DNA of 64,000 bases, taken from the NCBI GenBank assembly GCA_038741495.1, contig JAVYKX010000001.1:242918-306917 (forward strand), read 5' to 3'. How positions within the stretch are numbered: position 1 is the stretch's first letter; the number at the start of each line of letters is the position of its first letter. Source of the stretch: Thermofilum sp. (lineage in GTDB: Archaea; Thermoproteota; Thermoprotei; Thermofilales; Thermofilaceae). Below are positions 58,056 to 64,000 of the stretch, in pieces. The position numbers were made by a program, and so were the translations under genes. Below the pieces are notes generated by a model. The model did no database searches, had not been told where the DNA came from, and saw only the letters and a program-made list of their open reading frames with translations.

Positions 58056-59231
58056 CTAAGACTGAGCCCGGAGCGTATCCAATACTCCGTTTCTGTGAAC
58101 TAAAGCGGCTGGGCCCACCAGCGAGCCTGCTCGTAGTCTAGCTCCAGGAGCGACGAACACGCCGAGCTTTCTCTTCCTTTGGAGGACCCCCTGGAGAGGA
58201 AGCTCTCGAATAACATCTTCCTCCTCCTTAAGCGAGCTTATCACAGTCACCCTCGGCTCAGCTACGCTGCGAGGACCTAGAACGCTATCCACTATCAGCG
58301 AATAGCTACCCACAGTGGCTTCAGGCTGGAGAACGCTGCGCTTAACTTCGGCGAAAGCGCCTACCACGGCACCCTTCTCAATGAGAGTGTATTCGCGAAT
58401 AAAAGCCCCCTTGCCAATGAAAGCATTCTTGCCGATGTAGGCGGGTCCCTTTATAACCGCGAAGTGGTCCACTACGGCACCCCTCTCTATTATCACGCTC
58501 CCTTCGATGACGGCTGTAGGGGACACTTTAGCTTCAGGGCTTATCATCGAGTACGGTGTGTTGAGTACGATGTACGCGGCGGAGATCAAATCCCATGGGT
58601 AGTCTACCGCGACCCAATCACCAGTCCAGAGCGCTGCTGCAACTCCTTGCTTCTCTACGAGCGTGTTCAGCGCCTCGAAGAAGGAGCCATACCGCTCCAC
58701 AAGCCTGAAAACATGCCTAGGAAGAACGAAAGCTCCCCCAACCGCGTAGCCACCTCCCTCCCCGCGCCTTTCAGAGAACGTGATGACGCGGCCGCCCGCC
58801 ACTGCTGCAGCACCGTAAGACTTGATCTGAGGCACAGGGACAACTAATGCTGAAGGGCTTTCATTCTCACTGTGAGCTTCGAGAAGCAGCCTGTAGGCTT
58901 CAGGTGGTGCGACGATATCCCCGTACGCCAGCATAAACCAGTCATCGCTGCCCACCCACTCTTCCGCTGTCAGCAGCGCTGCCTCAACGCCTTCGCCGCG
59001 CTGCAGGAGAACGGTGGCCCTGCCGGAAAGCCCTCTCTCGGAGAGGAATCCTGCCACATCCTCCATCCCCTCAGAGACCACTAGAGCAGCTCTGCTAACC
59101 AGCTCTAGCGGATTCAGCAGTGCGTAGGAGCAAAGAGGTCTCCCGGCCAGATGGAGAAGTGCCTTGGGGTAGCCCTCCGAGAGCGGTTTCATCTTCTCGT
59201 CTCTCCCCCCGGCTAGAACCACGAGCTTCAT
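58056..59231 (-). CDS. Nucleotidyltransferase with left-handed beta-helix (GlmU-like)
   Basis: The 391-residue protein has a nucleotidyltransferase domain (about 1-230; VLAGGRDEKMKPLSEGYPKALLHLAG, LAYGDIV) and a hexapeptide-repeat domain (about 232-391) typical of GlmU-like acetyltransferases. GGRDEKMKPL departs from the common GxGxRxxP form. It starts directly after the glmS stop (0-nt gap), so the two likely make UDP-GlcNAc from fructose 6-phosphate. Whether the second domain still acetylates is unknown. Confidence 0.82.
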   Translation of the reverse strand: MKLVVLAGGRDEKMKPLSEGYPKALLHLAGRPLCSYALLNPLELVSRAALVVSEGMEDVAGFLSERGLSGRATVLLQRGEGVEAALLTAEEWVGSDDWFMLAYGDIVAPPEAYRLLLEAHSENESPSALVVPVPQIKSYGAAAVAGGRVITFSERRGEGGGYAVGGAFVLPRHVFRLVERYGSFFEALNTLVEKQGVAAALWTGDWVAVDYPWDLISAAYIVLNTPYSMISPEAKVSPTAVIEGSVIIERGAVVDHFAVIKGPAYIGKNAFIGKGAFIREYTLIEKGAVVGAFAEVKRSVLQPEATVGSYSLIVDSVLGPRSVAEPRVTVISSLKEEEDVIRELPLQGVLQRKRKLGVFVAPGARLRAGSLVGPAALVHRNGVLDTLRAQS

Positions 59232-61046
59232 TCACTCCACCGTCACAGTCTTCGCGAGGTTTCTGGGCTTATCCGGGTCGAGCCCCCTCTCAACTGCTGC
59301 GTAGTAAGCCACCAGCTGGAGAGGAATAACGCCGAGAACGGGCACCAGCAGCTCATCATTCGTGGGTAGCGTGGCTGCCACGTTGAGGGTTTCGGAAAGC
59401 TCCGAATCCTTAGGTAGAATACCGACTGTAAAAGCGCCGCGCGCTTTCATCTCCTCGATGTTACCGGCTAACTTTCTCTCAAGCTTCCTCTCAACCGAGA
59501 CGAAAAACACCGGGAAGTCTTTCTCGACGAGCGCTATAGGGCCGTGCTTACTCTCACCTGCAGGGTAGCCTTCTGCGTGAACGTAGGCTATCTCCTTCAG
59601 CTTAAGCGCCCCTTCCAGAGCGATTGGTAGTGCTAGTCCGCGCCCCAGGTAGTACGCACTTTGCTTCTGGGCGATATCCCGGCTTAGTTTCTTTGCCCAG
59701 CCACTGAACTCTGCGAGTACGCTATCGGCTAAGTCGGGAAGGCGTCGGAGTCTTTCGAGTACCTCCGCTTTTTCACTCTCAAGGATTTCTCCCCTCTCGG
59801 CGGCTACGAGATACGCGATCCAGGTTAGCGCAGTGAGCTGCACCGTGAAGGTTTTGGTTGCCGCAACCCCGATTTCAGGTCCTGCTTTCGTGTATATAGC
59901 CACGTCGCTCTCTCTCGCAATTACGCTGCCTACTACGTTCGTAAGCGACACGATCCTGCAGCCCCGGCTTCTGAAGGCTCTGAGAGCCGATAGCGTGTCT
60001 ATTGTCTCACCGCTCTGAGAAACGGCGAGAAACGTATCTCCCGGCCTCGCCGCGTTGGCGTAGACCTCGTACTCGCTCGAGATTAGCGGGATAACTCTCA
60101 CTCCAGCGAGCTTGGTGAGAAGCAGAGCGAAGTACAGAGAAGCGTGAAAGCTAGTACCCGCTGCAGCGACGAAAATCACGTCGCTGGAGGCTAGCTCCCT
60201 AGCCCCTCTCAGGTAGTCCTCGCCGAAGCCGCTTAGAGTCTCGGCGATGGCTCTCGGCTGCTCGTGAATCTCCTTTATCATGTAATGAGGGAAGCCCCCC
60301 TTCCTAGCCTGCTCGGGCTTCCAATCCACAACGGAAATTCGGCTGGTAGGGTCGACCGCTCTCCCCTCACGCTCGAGGACAATGCTGCTTGGGGTTACGT
60401 AGCCGACCTCTCCATCTACTAAGATTATCACCTTCCGCGTGTACTCAAGGATTGCAGGAAGATCCGATGCAACGAAGTTGACCCCATCCCCCAGGCCCAC
60501 GAGCAGAGGGGAGAGCCTCCTCGCGAAGTATATCCTTCCAGGGGTGCTGCTCACCAGTGCGGCTAGGGCGTAGCTCCCCTTAAGACGCTTCACAGCGGCT
60601 TTAAAAGCCTCGAAGGCCTCACTACAGCCTTTAAGCTCCTCCTCTATGAGGTGCGCAATAACCTCTGTATCCGTATCGCTTCTGAACACGTGCCCGCGCG
60701 AAACCAGCTCGCGCTTGATTTCGGCGTAGTTCTCGATAATCCCGTTATGGACGACTGCTACCCTACCCGTGCAGTCCGTGTGAGGGTGTGCGTTATCATC
60801 GGTGGGCGGTCCGTGGGTAGCCCACCTAGTATGGCCAATTCCGGCAGTACCCGGCATCGACTTAAAGTTTAAGCGCGCATTAACCGCCTCTATCTTCCCC
60901 GCCCCTTTACGCAGGACTAGTATCTCACCGTTCAAAGTCGCGACTCCAACGCTGTCGTAACCCCTGTACTCGAGCCTTCTCAAGCACTCTAGAATAATAC
61001 CCGCCACGGGAGTTTTCTCACTCACTACACCTACGATGCCGCACAT
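59232..61046 (-). CDS. glmS: Glutamine--fructose-6-phosphate aminotransferase
   Basis: The 604-residue protein begins MCGIVGVVSEK with the nucleophile Cys2 of the glutaminase domain. It has GIGHTRWATHGPPTDDNAHPH (about 74-94), FRSDTDTEVIAHL, two SIS sugar isomerase domains (AAGTSFHASL, SQSGETIDTL, ATKTFTVQLTAL) and the conserved C terminus LDPDKPRNLAKTVTVE. It makes glucosamine 6-phosphate. A TATA-like GCTTATTAA (61073-61081) and GGTGGTAG precede the ATG. It is first in the operon with the GlmU-like enzyme. Confidence 0.96.
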   Translation of the reverse strand: MCGIVGVVSEKTPVAGIILECLRRLEYRGYDSVGVATLNGEILVLRKGAGKIEAVNARLNFKSMPGTAGIGHTRWATHGPPTDDNAHPHTDCTGRVAVVHNGIIENYAEIKRELVSRGHVFRSDTDTEVIAHLIEEELKGCSEAFEAFKAAVKRLKGSYALAALVSSTPGRIYFARRLSPLLVGLGDGVNFVASDLPAILEYTRKVIILVDGEVGYVTPSSIVLEREGRAVDPTSRISVVDWKPEQARKGGFPHYMIKEIHEQPRAIAETLSGFGEDYLRGARELASSDVIFVAAAGTSFHASLYFALLLTKLAGVRVIPLISSEYEVYANAARPGDTFLAVSQSGETIDTLSALRAFRSRGCRIVSLTNVVGSVIARESDVAIYTKAGPEIGVAATKTFTVQLTALTWIAYLVAAERGEILESEKAEVLERLRRLPDLADSVLAEFSGWAKKLSRDIAQKQSAYYLGRGLALPIALEGALKLKEIAYVHAEGYPAGESKHGPIALVEKDFPVFFVSVERKLERKLAGNIEEMKARGAFTVGILPKDSELSETLNVAATLPTNDELLVPVLGVIPLQLVAYYAAVERGLDPDKPRNLAKTVTVE

Positions 61047-61166
61047 CTACCACCAACTCCTTGGCTCTTCGTTAATAAGCTTGTAGCACGAACGAAGGAA
61101 TTTTGCAGGAGAGCAGCGAATTTTCTGCCACTGATATCTTAATGTGAAGCCTCAGAGGTAGCGGTG

Positions 61167-61307
61167 ATGGAAATGGAGGAAATAACCTTAGATGCTTTCA
61201 TGAGGAAGTTGGCTGGTAAGAGCATCAGGATTCGGGGTATCTGTGCTCCTCCCCCTTGCGTGATAGTGGAGTCCCTGGGTCAAGTGTACAAAGTTAGGGT
61301 GAAGTAG
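61167..61307 (+). CDS. Hypothetical small protein with CAPPPC motif, 46 aa
   Basis: The 46-residue protein has an N-terminal helix and a beta-like half with GICAPPPCVIVESLGQVYKV, where two Cys are 4 residues apart. ATG 61167 has GAGGT (61155-61159) as ribosome binding site and a TATA-like GATATCTTA about 30 nt upstream. It is outside any known operon and overlaps the convergent gene by 14 nt. Function unknown; metal binding or disulfide formation is possible. Confidence 0.55.
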   Translation: MEMEEITLDAFMRKLAGKSIRIRGICAPPPCVIVESLGQVYKVRVK

Positions 61308-61794
61308 CTGAAGCACTTGCATGGGTAGCTGCTAGATCGAGCTTCAGTATCCCTTCGAGCTCAAAGTAGAATATGCGAGCTTCTTTCAAGGAAAGGTACC
61401 TCATCCCTCCTTCCTCTTTCACCTCGTATGTAACGATGATTTTTGACGGAGTTTCAGACAAGCCCCTCTTCTCGTACTCCTCGATTATTCTGGAGACAGC
61501 ACTCCTCCACTCCTCCAAGCTTTTCTCCCTGTTAAGGCCTTTTTCCTTCACAAGTCTTGAAAGAGTCGCATAGTAAGCTTTCCTCAGGTTGAAGAGAGCG
61601 CTGCGAGAGCTCGGACTTATCGGTGTCTGTATCGTGTTTTCCCGGACGCTTACCTCCACAGCGGTCATGAACTCTTTCATTCGCCTACCAAGCTGCTGGA
61701 CGTACAGCCGGACAGTCTCGGGGTATTTCTTCTCCCTTATACCAGTCTCCATGCTTTCGAGAAGCGAATTGAGCTGCTTCAGCAGCTCCTCCAT
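61294..61794 (-). CDS. Hypothetical helical protein
   Basis: The 166-residue protein is helical in its first 115 residues, with a beta part after about 115 (KIIVTYEVKEEGGMRYLSLKEARIFYFEL). No motif was recognised. ATG 61794 is in an AT-rich region with a TATA-like AGTATACTT. It is convergent with the 46-residue gene by 14 nt overlap. Confidence 0.55.
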   Translation of the reverse strand: MEELLKQLNSLLESMETGIREKKYPETVRLYVQQLGRRMKEFMTAVEVSVRENTIQTPISPSSRSALFNLRKAYYATLSRLVKEKGLNREKSLEEWRSAVSRIIEEYEKRGLSETPSKIIVTYEVKEEGGMRYLSLKEARIFYFELEGILKLDLAATHASASATSP

Positions 61795-61913
61795 AGGATT
61801 CCGTGCATAAAGTATACTTGCATCTATTTTAACTTTTTTACTAAGCTTAAAGGCTAGGCTTCAAGGTCCAACCGGCTCGCCTCCGAAAAATGTAGAGAAA
61901 ACTCAATGTAAAG

Positions 61914-61921
61914 TAATATAG
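61914..61921 (+). promoter_or_regulatory. TATA-like promoter of the aminotransferase gene
   Basis: TAATATAG is centred about 26 nt before GTG 61944, giving a leaderless start. Confidence 0.55.
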
Positions 61922-61943
61922 AGGGCGGGGCTGCAGCTTTCTC

Positions 61944-63170
61944 GTGCGCTTAGCAGGCAGCTTTCAGCTAAACGAGAGTGTGCTCCGCCTTGGTGCAGAG
62001 GAGGCGTTCGTGTACCTTGCGAGGAGCTTAGAGCTGAAGAGGAAAGGGGTAGATGTGGTATCCTTCGGTATAGGGCAGCCCGATTTTCAGCCTCCCAGCT
62101 TTGTTATCGAGGAAGCCTACAAGGCTATGAGGGAAGGTTTCAACGGGTACGGTCCTAGCCTGGGCATGCCTGAGCTGCGCGAAGCTATAGCGGAGTTTTT
62201 AAGTGAAAAGTACAAGGTTGACGTTAAGCCTAGCGAGGTTGCCGTGACTGTCGGCGCTAAGGCTGCGATTTTCATCGGCATGCTGTCACTCCTAAATCCT
62301 GGGGACGAGGTGATAGTCCCTGATCCAAGCTACCCGCTGTACGAGTCGGTAGCAAGATTCGTCGGCGCTAGGCCCGTGTTCCTGAGGCTTCACAGAGGTA
62401 ACAACTACAAGATCAGGTACGAGGACGTTGAGCGCCTTCTCTCCGACAAGACCAGGATGATAGTTTTGAACTACCCCGAGAACCCTGTCGGGACGACGAT
62501 GGACAGGGCTGACGTCGAGGAGATAGTGGAGCTTGCTGCTAAGAGGGGTATCGTGGTCGTCAGCGACGAGATTTACGATCACTTCGTCTACGAGGGTGAG
62601 CACTTCTCAACTCTCCAGACTAGCGCTTGGCGAGACTGCGTTTACTACGTGAATGGCTTCTCGAAGACCTACGGGATGACTGGCTGGAGGCTTGGATACG
62701 TGGTCGCGAACGAAAAGCTAATCGAGAGACTTTCTGTCGTAGCGAACAACATGTACTCGTGCCCTCCCACCTTTGCTCAGGTAGCGGCTGCGAGAGCGTT
62801 AAGGTACGGTCTCTCCTGGTTTAAGCCGATACTGGAAGGTTACTTGAGGAGAAGGGATCTGATATACGAGAAGCTCAGCCGGATTCCAGGGGTCAAGGTC
62901 AGGAAGCCTGAGGGAGCTTTCTACATATTCCCTGACTTCAGTGAAGTGATAGAGTCGATGAAGCTGAAAAGCGAGAGGGAGCTCGCCGACCGCCTGCTAT
63001 ACGAGAAAGGTGTTGTCGCGCTGCCTGGTACTGCTTTCCCGAAAGAGGGTGGAGTGGGGCACCTGCGGTTGTCGTTTGCTGTTAGCGAGGCAGATATAGA
63101 GAAGGGTATTGAGAGAATAAAAGAGTGGATCAGCGAGAGCGTGAGCTCTAAGCACGAGATTACTTTTTAA
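61944..63170 (+). CDS. Class I/II aminotransferase (aspartate aminotransferase-like)
   Basis: The 408-residue protein has SFGIGQPDFQPP (about 40-51), GYGPSLGMPELREAIAEF (about 73-90), VLNYPENPVG (about 173-182), VVSDEIYDHFVYEG (about 200-213) and the PLP lysine K241 in NGFSKTYGMTGWRLGY. The C-terminal LRLSFAV motif is present. It is probably an aspartate or aromatic/alanine aminotransferase; specificity cannot be decided. It stands alone. GTG start with a TATA-like box 26 nt upstream. Confidence 0.9.
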   Translation: MRLAGSFQLNESVLRLGAEEAFVYLARSLELKRKGVDVVSFGIGQPDFQPPSFVIEEAYKAMREGFNGYGPSLGMPELREAIAEFLSEKYKVDVKPSEVAVTVGAKAAIFIGMLSLLNPGDEVIVPDPSYPLYESVARFVGARPVFLRLHRGNNYKIRYEDVERLLSDKTRMIVLNYPENPVGTTMDRADVEEIVELAAKRGIVVVSDEIYDHFVYEGEHFSTLQTSAWRDCVYYVNGFSKTYGMTGWRLGYVVANEKLIERLSVVANNMYSCPPTFAQVAAARALRYGLSWFKPILEGYLRRRDLIYEKLSRIPGVKVRKPEGAFYIFPDFSEVIESMKLKSERELADRLLYEKGVVALPGTAFPKEGGVGHLRLSFAVSEADIEKGIERIKEWISESVSSKHEITF

Positions 63171-63215
63171 TTCAGTTACCGCTAACGGTGCTGGGGAGGT
63201 AAGCTGTCTAGGAGT

Positions 63216-63719
63216 GTGATCAAGATCTCTCTATGCGGTGCTGGGGGTGTCGGGAAAACTAGCTTAGCGAAGGTTTTCACGGGGCAGGGTTTCAACCCCC
63301 GGGAAAGGCTGACGGTGGGTGTTCAGCACTTCTTCACCAAGATCTACATGGGTGGTGAAGATAGGGCAGTCGCTATCTGGGATATAGGTGGAGAGCACAG
63401 GTTCCGCTTATTGGCACCCGCGCTAATCAGGGGAAGTCAGGGCGTAGTCTATGTTTTCGATATAACCAGAGAGGAGACGTTTCTAGAGCTGGACAAATGG
63501 GTAGAGATCGTGAAGCTGGTTTTGGGGAACGTACCCTCGGTTCTTATAGGTAATAAGGCAGACCTGCAGCCGATGAGGACCGTTTTCCGGGACGTTGCCG
63601 AGAAGTACGCTGAAAGGAATGGTATGCTCGCATACTTCGAAGTTTCAGCAAAGAATTCATTCGATGTCGATAAACCTTTTATACTGTTACTACAGAAAAT
63701 AGTTACTTCGAGAGGGTGA
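63216..63719 (+). CDS. Ras-like small GTPase
   Basis: The 167-residue protein has G1 GAGGVGKTS (about 8-16), G3 DIGGEHRFR (about 56-64), G4 GNKADL (about 112-117) and G5 SAKNS (about 144-148). The switch II DxGG replaces the DxxGQ of classic Ras, like Arf and other archaeal GTPases. GTG 63216 overlaps an earlier GTG by one base. The stop overlaps the next gene (GTGA). Archaeal Ras-like GTPases may act with roadblock-type partners; none is seen in the window. Function unknown. Confidence 0.85.
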   Translation: MIKISLCGAGGVGKTSLAKVFTGQGFNPRERLTVGVQHFFTKIYMGGEDRAVAIWDIGGEHRFRLLAPALIRGSQGVVYVFDITREETFLELDKWVEIVKLVLGNVPSVLIGNKADLQPMRTVFRDVAEKYAERNGMLAYFEVSAKNSFDVDKPFILLLQKIVTSRG

Positions 63720-64000
63720 TTTTCACGAGCTTTACCTTGAAGGTGCTGAAAGTACGCTGCCCCCAGTGCGGTGCTGAATTCACGCTCGATGTGACGACGG
63801 CGGTGCTTAACGAAGCGTCTCAGAGCCCGATGGGCCTAGCCGGTGTGGCTCTCCCGCACGGTGACCACGTGCTAGTAGTCTACGTCGACAGCTCGGGGGG
63901 AGAGAGGGGCCTTCGCGTTTTCAAATCGTTCCAGACGCCTGCTGCTAGGCAGATGACAGAGGTGCTCGTTCCCAGCGACGCGCTTAAGGGTTTGAGGAAT
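63716..64000 (+). CDS. Zinc-ribbon protein, partial at window end
   Basis: The frame runs off the end at 64000 with 95 codons seen. It has CPQCG (about 15-19) near the N terminus, then VLVVYVDSSGGERGLRVFKSF and TEVLVPSDALK. Only one Cys pair is visible so far. GTG 63716 overlaps the GTPase stop (GTGA), which implies coupled translation and a shared function. The rest of the gene is outside the window; it could be a GTPase regulator. Confidence 0.6.
   Translation, partial: MIFTSFTLKVLKVRCPQCGAEFTLDVTTAVLNEASQSPMGLAGVALPHGDHVLVVYVDSSGGERGLRVFKSFQTPAARQMTEVLVPSDALKGLRN

Noticed and set aside
1-64000. tRNA genes, CRISPR arrays, insertion sequences, prophage or integrated plasmid
   Set aside because: Gaps of more than 75 nt were inspected by eye for tRNA-like arms, regular repeats and transposase-like proteins. 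None was found. The only recombinase is XerA-like, in an ordinary chromosomal setting.

Overview
The window looks like part of the chromosome of a hyperthermophilic archaeon of the Thermoproteota (old Crenarchaeota), most probably near Thermofilales. This is judged from gene content and promoter style, since no rRNA is present. Supporting genes are a CTP-dependent riboflavin kinase, an AMP phosphorylase, a Taw3-type wybutosine protein, an archaemetzincin, a DUF2153 protein, an ADP-forming acyl-CoA synthetase beta subunit, a geranylgeranyl reductase, a XerA-like recombinase and a Pyrococcus-type ferredoxin. Many genes have a TATA-like box 24-34 nt upstream of an ATG or GTG with almost no leader. 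Genes inside operons instead use GAGGTG-type ribosome binding sites or ATGA/GTGA overlaps. No tRNA, rRNA, CRISPR array, insertion sequence or prophage was found, and no gene-free stretch exceeds 300 bases.

Layout. 1-5.2 kb: a KipA/PxpC-like half protein, then acyl-CoA carboxylase carboxyltransferase, a 50-residue small subunit and biotin carrier, then a metallo-hydrolase, a PP-loop enzyme and a RecB-like nuclease. The matching biotin carboxylase lies 31 kb away (34.2-35.7 kb). 5.2-7.1 kb: an Lrp regulator and a secreted propeller-like protein. 7.2-15.3 kb: a complete dipeptide/oligosaccharide-type ABC transporter with a membrane-tethered binding protein. 15.2-22.6 kb: CoA-disulfide reductase-like enzyme, SurE, dCTP deaminase, DUF429 protein, GTPBP1-like GTPase, pyrophosphatase, GH57 enzyme and a small regulator. 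22.6-31.5 kb: CcdA-like membrane protein with a secreted NEW3-type protein, DUF72 protein, IleRS, ferredoxin and a surface metallopeptidase.

31.5-40.6 kb: phosphoesterase, Taw3, a small regulator, a C/D box sRNA gene, an aminopropyltransferase, biotin carboxylase, TatD, then prenyl synthase, UbiE/MenG-like methyltransferase, PadR regulator and geranylgeranyl reductase (a lipid/quinone neighbourhood) and a sugar nucleotidyltransferase. 40.7-47.0 kb: enolase, an HD-DegT-acyl-CoA synthetase operon, a BFN-type nuclease and XerA. 47-53 kb: small regulators, folate cyclo-ligase-like protein, archaemetzincin, riboflavin kinase, and a tungsten oxidoreductase-MoaD-Cys-rich operon. 53-64 kb: AMP phosphorylase, DUF2153, UbiD-like protein, a 53-residue zinc ribbon, a second C/D box sRNA gene, glmS plus a GlmU-like enzyme, an aminotransferase and a Ras-like GTPase coupled to a zinc-ribbon gene that runs off the end.

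The most notable non-protein features are two C/D box sRNA genes with identical 49-nt geometry, several inverted repeats placed on promoters or start codons, and a strong tendency of convergent genes to overlap at their 3' ends (9 of 14 pairs). I found no clear-cut novel defence or mobile system. The best leads are the two sRNAs, the carboxylase-associated KipA-like protein with its operator-like palindrome, the oxidoreductase-MoaD-Cys-rich cassette and the GTPase/zinc-ribbon pair.
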